From: JBBRVW01 sp963784645
GTDB lineage: Bacteria; Actinomycetota; Actinomycetes; JACCUZ01
Assembly: GCA_963784645.1 (NCBI GenBank)
Contig: CAWARY010000005.1
Span: 558,001 to 622,000 of the forward strand
DNA length: 64,000 bases
Direction of reading: 5' to 3'
Positions 51,339 through 59,997 of the stretch are shown one piece after another. The notes beneath the pieces are model-generated. The model was not told the DNA's origin. It did no database searches and saw only the letters and a list, made by a program, of their open reading frames with translations. Each line of letters begins with the position of its first letter. Positions within the stretch are counted from its first letter, which is position 1. The translations under genes and the position numbers were made by a program.

Positions 51339-52681
51339 AGGACCGCAGCGACGGCGCGCTCGAGCAGGGCGCCGACGTCGCCCAGCAGCTGGTGCTCGCC
51401 GCCCGCCACGACCCGGCGGCCGGCCACCAGCACGTCGGTCACGTCGGCGGCCGTCGCCGCGAACACCACCCGCTCCAGTGCGTCTGCCGCGCGGCCGCCG
51501 GCTGTCCGGACCGAGTCGAGCCGCACCGCGACGAGGTCGGCCGCGGCGCCGACATCGAGGACCCCGGCAGCGGGCAGCCCCAACGACGCGTGGCCGGCGC
51601 GGGTGGCCGCGTCGACCAGGGCGGCGGCCGACCAGTGGCCGCGGTGCTGCGAGGCCAGCCGCTCGTCGAGCTCGACCGCGCGCGCCTCCTCGAACAGGTC
51701 GACGACGGCGTGGCTGTCCGAGCCGAGGGTGACCGGGGACCCGGCCTCGCGCACCCGGCCGGCCGGGCCGACGCCGTCGGCGAGGTCGCGCTCGGTGGTC
51801 GGGCACATGCACACGGCCGTGCCGCTGCCACCGAGCAGCTCGACGTCGTCGTCGGTGAGGTGGGTCGCGTGCACCGCGGACGTGCGAGGGCCGAGCACGC
51901 CGTGCTCGTGCAGCAGCCGCGTGGGTGTCACGCCGTACGCGGCGAGGCACTGCTCGTTCTCGCGCTGCTGCTCGGAGACGTGCACGTGCAGCGGCGCCTC
52001 GTGCCGGTCGGCCCAGTCCCGGACGGCGGCGAGCTGGTCGGCCGGCACGGCACGGACCGAGTGCACTGCCGCGCCGACCACGACGTCGGGTGCCCCGGCG
52101 TACGCCGCGCGGAGGTCCTCGGCGCGGGCCGCCCAGCCGTCGGCGTCCCCGTCGCCGAACCGCAGCTGTACGCCGTCGAGCGGCTCTCCGACACCGCCGG
52201 CGAGGTAGGCGGTGTCGAGCAGCGAGATGCGCAGGCCGGCGTCGCGTGCGGCCTGCACCAGCGCGTGTCCCACCGCGTTGGGGTCGGCGTAGCGCGCGCC
52301 GCCCGGGGCGTGGTGCAGGTAGTGGAACTCGCCGACCGCGGTGACGCCCGCGAGGACCATCTCGGCGTACGTCGCGCGGGCCAGGTCGAGGTAGCTGTCG
52401 GGGTCGAGCCGGCCGGCGACGGCGTACATGTGCTCGCGCCAGGTCCAGAAGGAGCCCCGGCCGCCGGTGCCGCGCTGGGTGCGGCCGCGCAGGGCCCGGT
52501 GGAAGGCGTGCGAGTGCGCGTTCGCGAGGCCGGGCAGCACCAGGCCGCCGAGGTGCTCGGCGCCGGGCGCAGCCTCGCCCTCCCGCACCTCGGCGAGCAG
52601 CCCGTCCTCGACGACGAGGGTGACGTCGCGGGCCAGGCGGCCGGGCGGCAGCCAGGCCAGGTCCGCGTGGTAGGCCGTCAT
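51335..52681 (-). CDS. hutF: Formimidoylglutamate deiminase
   Basis: 448 aa amidohydrolase that converts N-formimidoyl-L-glutamate to N-formyl-L-glutamate plus ammonia in the two-step branch of histidine breakdown. Metal ligands: ANAHSHAFHRAL (HxH), HVHVSEQ (His) and LGSDSHAVVD (Asp). GSFWTWREHMY is a HutF-type stretch. Length fits. ATG 52681 overlaps the stop of the M20 gene by four bases. hutU, hutH and hutI are not in the window. Confidence 0.9.
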   Translation of the reverse strand: MTAYHADLAWLPPGRLARDVTLVVEDGLLAEVREGEAAPGAEHLGGLVLPGLANAHSHAFHRALRGRTQRGTGGRGSFWTWREHMYAVAGRLDPDSYLDLARATYAEMVLAGVTAVGEFHYLHHAPGGARYADPNAVGHALVQAARDAGLRISLLDTAYLAGGVGEPLDGVQLRFGDGDADGWAARAEDLRAAYAGAPDVVVGAAVHSVRAVPADQLAAVRDWADRHEAPLHVHVSEQQRENEQCLAAYGVTPTRLLHEHGVLGPRTSAVHATHLTDDDVELLGGSGTAVCMCPTTERDLADGVGPAGRVREAGSPVTLGSDSHAVVDLFEEARAVELDERLASQHRGHWSAAALVDAATRAGHASLGLPAAGVLDVGAAADLVAVRLDSVRTAGGRAADALERVVFAATAADVTDVLVAGRRVVAGGEHQLLGDVGALLERAVAAVL

Positions 52682-53850
52682 GACGGGGTGCCGGTGAGGT
52701 CGGCGAGGACGGTGGCGAGCGCCTCGACGCCCGCGGCGCAGTCGTCGTCCTCGGCGTGCTCGGCGGGGGAGTGACTGATGCCGGTCGGGTTCCGGACGAA
52801 CAGCATCGCCGCGTCGACGCCGGCGTCGGCGAGGATGCCGGCGTCGTGGCCGGCGGCAGTGGGCAGCACGGGTACGCCGCCGAGCCGCGCCGCCAGCCGG
52901 TCGCGCAGCACGGGCTCGAAGGTGACCTCCGGCGTCCACGACTCCTCGACCGCGGTCGTGCCGGCGGCGCCGGCCACCTCGGCGACGACGGCCCGCACCT
53001 CGGACTCGGCCGGTCCCCGGGCGTCCAGCCAGGCGCGGACCGACGACGGGATCGCGTTGGTGCCGTTGGGGTGCACGGAGACCCGGCCGACCGTCGCGAC
53101 CGCACCGTGCTCGGTGGCCGCCTCGCGCGCTGCCAGCACCGCGGCCGCGAGCCGCAGCATCGGGTCGTCGCGGTCCTCGAGCCGGGTGGTGCCGGCGTGG
53201 TTGGCCTCCCCGTCGAGGTCCAGCCGCCAGCGGCCGTGCGGCCGGATGCTGCTCGCGACCCCCACCGGCCCACCGACGTCGACGAGCGCCCGGCCCTGCT
53301 CGACGTGCAGCTCGACGAGGGTGCCGACCCGGCGCAGGGTCTCGTCGTCGCGGCCCAGGCGGGTGGGGTCCTCGCCGGCCGCGCTCATGGCGTCGGCGAG
53401 CGTCGTACCCTCGTCGTCGGTGAGCGACCGGGCCCGGTCGGGGTCCAGGGCACCGGTCAGCAGGCGCGATCCCGCGCACGCGATGCCGAACCGCGCCCCC
53501 TCCTCGTCGGTGAAGCTCACGACGCCCAGCGGCCGGTCGGGCCGGTGCCCGCGCCCGCGCAGCAGGTCGACGGCGGCGAAGCCGGCGACCACACCGAGCG
53601 GCCCGTCGTACGCGCCGCCGTCGGGCACCGAGTCGAGGTGGCTGCCGGTGACCACTCCCGGTCCGTCGGCGTCCGGGTCGCCCCACCACGCCCACTGGTT
53701 GCCGTTGCGGTCGACGGTGAGATCGAGCCCGCGGCGCGTGGCCTCGGCGGCGAACCACTCGCGGCAGGTGCGGTCCGCGGGCGTCCACGCGTGCCGCCGG
53801 TAGCCGCCGGTGGCCGGGTCGCGCCCGATCGGCAGCAGGTCGGTCCACAT
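52678..53850 (-). CDS. M20 amidase/carbamoylase, annotated-type allantoate amidohydrolase; possible N-formylglutamate hydrolase substitute
   Basis: 390 aa from ATG 53850 (GTG 53874 possible). Zinc ligands of the HyuC/AllC group: GSHLDSVPDGG (His), GAYDGPLGV (Asp), SFTDEEGARFG (Glu pair), LVELHVEQG (His) and GISHSPAEH (His). The dimerisation insert HAGTTRLEDRDD is present. The family splits N-carbamoyl or ureido groups. Immediate coupling to hutF suggests it acts on the HutF product, N-formylglutamate, in place of HutG; this is inference. Confidence 0.85.
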   Translation of the reverse strand: MWTDLLPIGRDPATGGYRRHAWTPADRTCREWFAAEATRRGLDLTVDRNGNQWAWWGDPDADGPGVVTGSHLDSVPDGGAYDGPLGVVAGFAAVDLLRGRGHRPDRPLGVVSFTDEEGARFGIACAGSRLLTGALDPDRARSLTDDEGTTLADAMSAAGEDPTRLGRDDETLRRVGTLVELHVEQGRALVDVGGPVGVASSIRPHGRWRLDLDGEANHAGTTRLEDRDDPMLRLAAAVLAAREAATEHGAVATVGRVSVHPNGTNAIPSSVRAWLDARGPAESEVRAVVAEVAGAAGTTAVEESWTPEVTFEPVLRDRLAARLGGVPVLPTAAGHDAGILADAGVDAAMLFVRNPTGISHSPAEHAEDDDCAAGVEALATVLADLTGTPS

Positions 53851-53992
53851 CCCGGCCCACCCACCGCCCACCACGCGGGCCACCTTAGGGGTGCTGCAGG
53901 CGAGACGGCCCGGCACGCGTGCGGACCCAGGTGGCAGGATGCTGCGACCCGGGACCTGCCAGCTTGCAGGTCGCCGACGACCGAGGAGAACA

Positions 53993-54571
53993 ATGCGTCT
54001 GCTGCTGATCGGTGCGCCCGGAGCGGGCAAGGGCACCCAGGCGGTGAGGCTCGCCGAGCACTTCGGCGTGACGCACATCTCCAGCGGCGACCTCCTGCGC
54101 CAGCACGTGACCGACCACACGACCTTCGGTGCGAAGGTCAAGGAGTACGTCTCCGCCGGCGACCTGGTCCCGGACGCGCTCGTGCTCGACATGCTCCGCA
54201 AGCCGATCGTCGAGGCCAGTGCACAGGGTGGCTACGTCCTCGACGGCTTCCCGCGCACCGTCGACCAGGCCGAGATCGCCTACGAGACGGCGCGCGAGCT
54301 GGGCGTGGCCGTGCAGGTCGCCTGCTACCTCGAGGTCGCGCGCGAGGAGCTGGTGCGCCGGCTGCTGGCCCGCGGCCGCGGCGCCGACGACACCCAGGCC
54401 GTCATCGAGCACCGGCTCGAGGTCTACGAGGCCAAGACCCGGCCCATGATCGAGTACTACTCCGACCGCGAGATCCTCGTCACCGTCGACGGGTCGCTCC
54501 CGCCCGACGACGTGACGGCCGGCCTCGTGCAGCAGCTGGAGCACTACAAGGAGCTGCTCGCCAGCGACTGA
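53993..54571 (+). CDS. adk: Adenylate kinase (LID-less)
   Basis: 192 aa from ATG 53993 behind GAGGAGA. P-loop GAPGAGKGTQ at residues 8-17; AMP-site residues SSGDLLR and LDGFPRTVDQAE; LLARGRGADDTQAVIEHRL spans where longer enzymes carry the LID insert, here absent as in mycobacterial Adk. Equilibrates ATP+AMP with 2 ADP. It is not beside secY or map, its usual place, so it may be a second copy. The protein has all catalytic residues. Confidence 0.9.
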   Translation: MRLLLIGAPGAGKGTQAVRLAEHFGVTHISSGDLLRQHVTDHTTFGAKVKEYVSAGDLVPDALVLDMLRKPIVEASAQGGYVLDGFPRTVDQAEIAYETARELGVAVQVACYLEVAREELVRRLLARGRGADDTQAVIEHRLEVYEAKTRPMIEYYSDREILVTVDGSLPPDDVTAGLVQQLEHYKELLASD

Positions 54572-54584
54572 CACGCGTGGGCGG

Positions 54585-55001
54585 TCAGTCCACCCGGACG
54601 TCGGCGCGCAGCAGCACGGCGAGCACCGCGAGGCCGTACGCCTCGGCCGGGGTGTCGCCAGGGGTGCTGGTCGGGCCGGCCGGACCGTCGACCACGACTG
54701 CCCAGCCGGCACCGTCGCGCTCCAGGCTCCGGAACCCGTCGCCGAGCAGCTCCCGCAGCTGGTGCTCGGCGGGCAGCCAGAGCGCGTCGTCCTGGTCGAG
54801 GGAGTCCAGCGCCCACTCGGTGGTGCCGTTGAAGCCGATGACCGGGCCGCCCGGGTAGTGGTGCAGCTCGACCGTCATGTCCGACAGGACGAACACCTGG
54901 TCGTCCATCCCGCGGTCGGGCACCACGAACCGGTCGCCGTGCGCCGGCTCCCAGCGCAGCCCGGCGTCGCGCAGGGACCGGGCCAGCGTCACGGAGATCA
55001 C
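54585..55001 (-). CDS. Conserved actinobacterial hypothetical protein
   Basis: 138 aa from GTG 55001. The pattern SLRDAGLRWEPAHGDRFVVPDRGMDDQVF and GFNGTTEWALDSLDQDDALWLPAEHQLRELLG belongs to a widespread actinobacterial family (patterns, not full sequence) that some databases label 'pilus assembly CpaE', almost certainly in error. No membrane helix. Probably a small alpha/beta protein. Convergent with adk, 13 bases apart. Confidence 0.8.
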   Translation of the reverse strand: MISVTLARSLRDAGLRWEPAHGDRFVVPDRGMDDQVFVLSDMTVELHHYPGGPVIGFNGTTEWALDSLDQDDALWLPAEHQLRELLGDGFRSLERDGAGWAVVVDGPAGPTSTPGDTPAEAYGLAVLAVLLRADVRVD

Positions 55002-55058
55002 CCGTCGACGGTAGCCCGGTGCGGCGCTCGTCGCCGCGGCCCGGCCTAGGGTGATCAG

Positions 55059-55919
55059 GTGGCGGCACGCAGGCCCGGCCGGACCGTGCCGGGGGACGTA
55101 CGGGTCGGCATCTCCGGCTGGACCTACGCGCCCTGGCGCGGCGTGTTCTACCCGCCCGGTCTGCCGCACCGGCTGGAGCTCGAGCACGCGTCGGGCGTGC
55201 TGCGCACCATCGAGATCAACGGCTCGTTCTACGCGTTGCAGAAGCCGGAGTCCTACCGCGCCTGGCACGACCGCACGCCGGCCGACTTCCTGTTCTCCGT
55301 GAAGGCCCCCCGCTTCGTCACCCACATGAAGAAGCTGCGCGACGTCGACGTGCCCCTGGCGAACTTCTTCGCGTCCGGGGTGCTGGCACTGGGTGCCAAG
55401 CTCGGTCCGTTCCTCTGGCAGCTGCCGCCGAACCTCGGCTACGACGCCGGTCGGCTGGCCGACTTCTTCGCGCTGCTCCCGCGCACCACCGCGCAGGCGG
55501 CCGCCCTCGCGGCCGGGCACGACGAGCGGATGGACGACCGGGCCCTCACCGTCACCGATGCCGACCGGCCGCTCCGGCACGCCCTCGAGGTCCGGCACCC
55601 GACCTACGAGGTCCCGGGGTTCCTCGACCTGCTGCGGAAGCACCGGATCACCGTCGTGACCGCCGACACCGCGGGGAAGTGGCCGATGCTGCTCGAGCCG
55701 ACCACCGACGACCTGGCCTACGTCCGGCTGCACGGTGCCGAGGAGCTCTACGCCAGCGGGTACGACGACGCCGGGCTGGACCGCTGGGCCGCGCGGGTCG
55801 AGGGGTGGCGCGACCAGGGCCGCGACGTGCACGTGTACTTCGACAACGACGTGAAGGTGCGTGCGCCCTTCGACGCCCAGCGGCTGGCCGCCCGCCTCGG
55901 CGTCGGCCCCGCCGCCTGA
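55059..55919 (+). CDS. DUF72 domain protein
   Basis: 286 aa from GTG 55059. TIM-barrel-like DUF72 with VGISGWTYAPWRGVFYP, EINGSFYALQKPESYRAWHDRTP and FSVKAPRFVTHMKKL (patterns), and a C-terminal VYFDNDVKVRAP. The Asp/Asn-rich end is the family hallmark. Function of DUF72 is unknown; a link to DNA repair or Fe-S proteins has been proposed. It ends 35 bases before the second REP-like palindrome. Confidence 0.88.
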   Translation: MAARRPGRTVPGDVRVGISGWTYAPWRGVFYPPGLPHRLELEHASGVLRTIEINGSFYALQKPESYRAWHDRTPADFLFSVKAPRFVTHMKKLRDVDVPLANFFASGVLALGAKLGPFLWQLPPNLGYDAGRLADFFALLPRTTAQAAALAAGHDERMDDRALTVTDADRPLRHALEVRHPTYEVPGFLDLLRKHRITVVTADTAGKWPMLLEPTTDDLAYVRLHGAEELYASGYDDAGLDRWAARVEGWRDQGRDVHVYFDNDVKVRAPFDAQRLAARLGVGPAA

Positions 55920-55954
55920 CCGCCCCCGACGCCCCGCGCACCGAGCGAGGGACG

Positions 55955-56024
55955 TCGTTTGCGACCTGAGCCCCCGACACGCCGGCGTGCACATCGGCGT
56001 GTCGGGGATCCAGGTCGCAAACGA
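55955..56024. repeat. REP-like large palindrome, copy 2
   Basis: 30-base arms (55955-55984 and 55995-56024) matching the 42741 element: TCGTTTGCGACCTG.. on one side, CAGGTCGCAAACGA on the other, with a three-base internal mismatch at the same position as in copy 1. It follows a plus-strand gene and precedes the MarR promoter, so here it could insulate the exporter operon. Confidence 0.85.
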
Positions 56025-56082
56025 GCGGAAGGGGGTGGCCGACGCGCGGGAGGTGGCCGGCGTGCGGGCGTCGGAAACCGGC

Positions 56083-56110
56083 TTGCGCCCGGCGGGAATG
56101 CTTGTATGCT
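56083..56110 (+). promoter_or_regulatory. Candidate promoter of the second MarR/exporter operon
   Basis: TTGCGC at 56083-56088 and TATGCT at 56105-56110 with a 16-base spacer, about 100 bases before the MarR start. The -10 overlaps the left arm of a dyad (next entry), so a bound repressor would block it. Confidence 0.5.
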
Positions 56111-56138
56111 GCATCCAGTTAGATGCCCCATGCAAGCA
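56099..56138. promoter_or_regulatory. Candidate MarR operator
   Basis: TGCTTGTATG at 56099-56108 pairs with CATGCAAGCA at 56129-56138 except for one base. The left arm covers the -10. A second small dyad TTGCG-CGA-CGCAA follows at 56140-56152. The AT content is higher than in the surroundings. Confidence 0.5.
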
Positions 56139-56209
56139 GTTGCGCGACGCAACCACCAGGACGCCCCAGCAGTCGCGGACCCGGCCCACGAGATCCCGAG
56201 GAGGACGCC

Positions 56210-56740
56210 ATGACGGTCGACCACGGCACCGTGGCTGCCCTCAGCGAGCAGGTCCTGCGCCTGCACCGCGCCTTCAACACCATGCGCCAGCAGCTGACGT
56301 CGGGCGCCGCCACCAGCGGCGACGGCGTCGAGTGGGCGGCGTACGGCCTGCTGTTCCAGCTGGTCGGCGGCGGCCCGCGCCGCAGCTCGGTCCTGGCCGA
56401 GGCCGCCTGCGTCGACCCCTCGACGGTCAGCCGCCAGGTCGCCCAGCTGGTCAAGGCCGGCCTGGTCGAGCGGCAGTCGGACCCCGAGGACGGCCGCGCC
56501 AGCCTGCTCGTCGCCACCGAGCGCGGCCGGGCCGCGTACGCCGCCAAGCAGGAGCACCGGGAGCGTCTGTTCGCCCACCTCCTGGAGAGCTGGTCGGAGT
56601 CCGACGCCGTCGCCCTGACCGAGCTCCTCAGCCGCTTCAACGACAGCTTCGTCGAGCAGCGCGCCACCCTGCACGAGGCGGCCGCCAGGGACTCGACGTC
56701 AGACACCGCCCCGCACCACACCGAGGAGTTCGCATCATGA
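56210..56740 (+). CDS. MarR family transcriptional regulator
   Basis: 176 aa from ATG 56210 behind GAGGAGGA. Recognition helix VLAEAACVDPSTVSRQVAQL and wing ERQSDPEDGRASLLVAT. C-terminal helix SWSESDAVALTELLSRFN matches the end of the 3439 MarR protein, so the two pairs are probably paralogous. Its stop overlaps the exporter start by four bases (ATGA). Presumed repressor of its own operon. Confidence 0.92.
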   Translation: MTVDHGTVAALSEQVLRLHRAFNTMRQQLTSGAATSGDGVEWAAYGLLFQLVGGGPRRSSVLAEAACVDPSTVSRQVAQLVKAGLVERQSDPEDGRASLLVATERGRAAYAAKQEHRERLFAHLLESWSESDAVALTELLSRFNDSFVEQRATLHEAAARDSTSDTAPHHTEEFAS

Positions 56741-58584
56741 GCAGCAGTACCGCGCCGGCGCCCGCCGCGCACGGGTCCGGCGAGCTGAGCCACCGCCAGA
56801 TCCTCACGATCCTGTCCGGGCTGATGGCGGGCATGTTCCTCGCCGCGCTCGACCAGACGATCGTCGCCACGTCGATCCGCACGATCGCCGACGACCTCCA
56901 GGGGCTGTCGGTGCAGGCCTGGGTGACGACGGCCTACCTGGTCACCGCGACGATCAGCACTCCGCTGTACGGCAAGCTCTCCGACCTCTACGGCCGGCGA
57001 CCGTTCTTCGTCGCCGCGATCTCGATCTTCGTCCTCGGGTCGGCGCTGAGCGGTTTCGCGACCTCGATGGGGCAGCTGGCGGCGTTCCGCGCCTTCCAGG
57101 GCCTCGGGGCCGGCGGCCTCTTCTCGCTCGCCCTCACGATCATCGGCGACATCGTGCCGCCGCGGGAGCGCGCCAAGTACCAGGGCTACTTCCTCGCGGT
57201 GTTCGGTACCTCGAGCGTCCTCGGTCCGGTCGTCGGCGGCTTCCTCGCCGGTCAGGACACCCTGCTGGGCGTCACCGGCTGGCGCTGGGTGTTCCTCGTC
57301 AACGTGCCGGTCGGTGCCGCCGCGCTGCTGCTGGTCATGCGCAGCCTGCACCTCCCGCACACCCGCCGCGAGCACCGCATCGACTGGCCGGGCGCCCTGC
57401 TGCTCATCGTGGGCCTGGTACCGCTGCTGGTCATCGCCGAGCAGGGTCGCGAGTGGGGCTGGGGCTCCGGCCGTGCCCTCCTCGCGTACGTCGTGGGCGC
57501 GGTCGGCATCGCGGGCTTCATCTGGGACCAGGGCCGGTACGGCGACGACGCCCTGATCCCGCTGCGGCTCTTCCGCGGCAGGACCTTCTCCATCGGCTCG
57601 CTGATGAACTTCATCCTCGGCATGGGGATGTTCGGCGGGCTCGCCGCGCTGCCGCTCTACCTGCAGATCGTCAAGGGTGTCTCGCCGACCGAGGCGGGGC
57701 TGCTCCTGCTGCCGCTGACCATGGGCATCATGGGCGCGTCGATCTTCTCCGGTCAGATCATCAGCCGGACCGAGCGCTACAAGAAGTTCCCCATCATCGG
57801 CTCCGGCCTGCTGGTGCTGGCGATGCTCGGCCTCTCGCAGGTCGGCACCGGCACCGGCATCGGCTGGACGATGGCGCTCGCCTTCGTCTTCGGGGTGGGT
57901 CTCGGCTTCAACATGCAGCCCCTGGTCCTCGCCGTGCAGAACGCCGTGCCGCCGCAGGACATGGGTGTCGCGACGTCCTCGGCGACCTTCTTCCGGCAGA
58001 TGGGCGGCACCCTGGGCACGGCGGTGTTCCTCTCCGTCCTGTTCTCGAGCGTCGGCGGCAAGATCGCGTCGGCGTTCTCGACCGAGGCGGCGTCGCCGGC
58101 CTTCCAGGCCGCGCTGCGCGACCCGAAGGTGCTCGCCGACCCGGCCAACCGCAGGGTGGCCGAGGCGATCACCAGTGGTGGTGGCCTGCCGAAGGGCGCC
58201 CTCGACGACACGTCCTTCCTGTCCACGCTGGACGACCGGCTGGCCAAGCCGTTCCTCGACGGGTTCTCCTCCGCCATCGACCTGGTCTTCCTGTCGGCCT
58301 CGGGCGTGCTGCTCGTGGCGTTCGTCGTGGTCTTCTTCCTCCCGGAGGAGAAGCTGCGCACGATGTCCGGCATCCAGGCCCGGCAGCAGCAGGCGGCCGC
58401 AGATGCCGCAGCGGCCGGCGAGGCCGGCGAGCTGGACCCGGTGGGGCACAGCTCCAGTGCAGCCGCCGCAGTCTCCGCACCGTCCAGCCAGATGGTCGAC
58501 GGTGCGCTGGTCGAGGAGGCCGCCCTGGACGAGCACGGGCTGCCTCGACCGGCCGAGCCCGAGGAGTACGGGGTGCGGCGCTAG
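56737..58584 (+). CDS. MFS drug exporter, DHA2 family (EmrB/QacA-like)
   Basis: 615 aa, 14 helices. LDQTIVATSIRTIADDL in helix 1, YGKLSDLYGRRP in loop 2-3 and GPVVGGFL (antiporter motif C) in helix 5. A periplasmic-side loop of about 85 residues sits before the last helix (ASPAFQAALRDPKVLADPANRRV region). The C-terminal 60 residues are Ala/Glu-rich and cytosolic. Translationally coupled to the MarR gene. It is the larger relative of the 3948 exporter. A hairpin closes the unit. Confidence 0.93.
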   Translation: MSSSTAPAPAAHGSGELSHRQILTILSGLMAGMFLAALDQTIVATSIRTIADDLQGLSVQAWVTTAYLVTATISTPLYGKLSDLYGRRPFFVAAISIFVLGSALSGFATSMGQLAAFRAFQGLGAGGLFSLALTIIGDIVPPRERAKYQGYFLAVFGTSSVLGPVVGGFLAGQDTLLGVTGWRWVFLVNVPVGAAALLLVMRSLHLPHTRREHRIDWPGALLLIVGLVPLLVIAEQGREWGWGSGRALLAYVVGAVGIAGFIWDQGRYGDDALIPLRLFRGRTFSIGSLMNFILGMGMFGGLAALPLYLQIVKGVSPTEAGLLLLPLTMGIMGASIFSGQIISRTERYKKFPIIGSGLLVLAMLGLSQVGTGTGIGWTMALAFVFGVGLGFNMQPLVLAVQNAVPPQDMGVATSSATFFRQMGGTLGTAVFLSVLFSSVGGKIASAFSTEAASPAFQAALRDPKVLADPANRRVAEAITSGGGLPKGALDDTSFLSTLDDRLAKPFLDGFSSAIDLVFLSASGVLLVAFVVVFFLPEEKLRTMSGIQARQQQAAADAAAAGEAGELDPVGHSSSAAAAVSAPSSQMVDGALVEEAALDEHGLPRPAEPEEYGVRR

Positions 58585-58598
58585 CCACCGGCACGCGT

Positions 58599-58637
58599 GC
58601 GGCGGGGAGGTGCCCTGACCGGGTGCCTCCCCGCCGC
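58599..58637 (+). terminator. Hairpin after the exporter operon
   Basis: A perfect 12-bp stem GCGGCGGGGAGG (58599-58610) and CCTCCCCGCCGC (58626-58637) around 15 bases. No T-run; it lies between convergent genes and could serve both. Confidence 0.6.
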
Positions 58638-58700
58638 ATGTCCGGGGCGGCGGGGGTCGCGGCGGACGGAGCAGCCCGGGTCAGCCGGGTCAGCCGCCGG

Positions 58701-59078
58701 TCAGCGGATGACGAACCAGACGTACTTGCCGTCGTCGACCGGGTCGACGCCCCAGTCCTCCGAGAGGGCGGCGACGAGGGCCAGCCCGCGGCCGCTCTCC
58801 TCGGACCGGGCGGCGGCGCGCGGCGCCGGTTGCTCGAGGGCGCCGTCGCGCACCTGCACCTGCAGCCGCGCGCCGTCGCACTCCACGGCGACCACCAGCG
58901 GCGGCCCGCCGTGCAGGACGGCGTTCGTGACCAGCTCGCTGGTCAGGAGCACGGCATCGTCCACGAGCGAGCTGTGGTGCTGGGCGCAGGTCGCGGTGCG
59001 CAGGAACTCACGGGCCAGACCAGGGGACTCGTGCGACACCGGCAGCTGTCGCTCGGCGCGCGGCGTGGCCTGGCACAT
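58701..59078 (-). CDS. Anti-sigma-type serine kinase (SpoIIAB/RsbW-like HATPase)
   Basis: 125 aa single HATPase domain. N box SELVTNAVLHGG and G box ESGRGLALVAALSEDWGV are the marks of the HATPase_c_2 group common in actinomycetes, which hold sigma factors or phosphorylate anti-anti-sigma proteins. No sigma factor or STAS protein is adjacent, so the partner lies elsewhere. Start ATG 59078. Confidence 0.88.
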   Translation of the reverse strand: MCQATPRAERQLPVSHESPGLAREFLRTATCAQHHSSLVDDAVLLTSELVTNAVLHGGPPLVVAVECDGARLQVQVRDGALEQPAPRAAARSEESGRGLALVAALSEDWGVDPVDDGKYVWFVIR

Positions 59079-59217
59079 GATGGTCCTCCCGGTGGCGCGG
59101 CTCCGGTGCGCGCGGCGGTCGCGGCGTCACGCGGACTGTCCTGCCCGGCCCGTTGCTGGCGCACACCTGCCCGTCCGCCTCGACACGCGAAGCGGCCGCT
59201 GGTGCGTCCCCGGCCGG

Positions 59218-59997
59218 TCAGCCGACCGGCGCCAGGGCCGTCGCGAAGTCCGCGGCGGCGCTCCGCAGGCCCTCGACCAGGTCCGACGGCGGACGCGCCG
59301 GGACCCGCGTCGACGGACCGGAGACCGACATCGCGGCCACCACCCCGTCTCCGACGAGGACCGGGACGGCAAGGCAGCGCACACCGGACTCCTCCTCCTC
59401 GTCGTCGACGGCCCACCCGGCCGTCGCGGCCGCCCGCACCGCGGCGAGGACGGCCGCCTCGGTGGTGAGGGTGCGCGGCGTCCGGCGCGGCAGCCCGGTG
59501 CGGCGGAGCAGCGCGGTGACCGCCTCGGCCCCCAGACCGGTCAGGAGCACCTTCCCGACCGCCGTGCTGTGTGCGCTGACCCGGCGGCCGACCTCGGCGA
59601 AGAGCCGGAGCCGCTGCGCCGAGGGGACCTGGGCGACGTAGACCACCTGGTCGCCTTCGAGGACCGCGAGGTTCGCGGTCTCCCCGCTGAGCTCGACCAG
59701 CCGGCTGAGAAACGGGCGGGACGCCTCGGCCACGGCCTGCCGGGCGCCGTCGCCCAGGCCGAGCAGCCGGGTGCCGGGCGCGTACTTGCGGTCGGCGTCC
59801 TGCCGCACGTAGCCCCGCACGAGCAGGGTGCGCAGCAGGCGGTGGGCGGTGCCCTCGGCGAGGCCGGCACCGGCCGCGGCCTCGGACAGTCCGAGCGGCC
59901 CGCCGGCGGCGAGCACCTCGAGCAGGTCGAGCGCGCGGTCGACCGACTGCACGCCCGGTGCCGGCCCCGGGGCCGGGGCCGGCACGCGGCGCGTCAC
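59218..59997 (-). CDS. IclR-family regulator of the lactate/glycolate operon
   Basis: 259 aa from GTG 59997. HTH (SVDRALDLLEVLAAGGPLGLSEAAAGAGLAEGTAHRLLRTL region) then the IclR effector domain with HSTAVGKVLLTGL and SGVRCLAVPVL. It is the last gene of a minus-strand run glcE-glcF-lldP-iclR and its start overlaps the lldP stop (GTGA). Co-expression with the permease suggests it senses lactate, glycolate or a product; family members act as repressors or activators, so the sign is open. Confidence 0.9.
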   Translation of the reverse strand: MTRRVPAPAPGPAPGVQSVDRALDLLEVLAAGGPLGLSEAAAGAGLAEGTAHRLLRTLLVRGYVRQDADRKYAPGTRLLGLGDGARQAVAEASRPFLSRLVELSGETANLAVLEGDQVVYVAQVPSAQRLRLFAEVGRRVSAHSTAVGKVLLTGLGAEAVTALLRRTGLPRRTPRTLTTEAAVLAAVRAAATAGWAVDDEEEESGVRCLAVPVLVGDGVVAAMSVSGPSTRVPARPPSDLVEGLRSAAADFATALAPVG

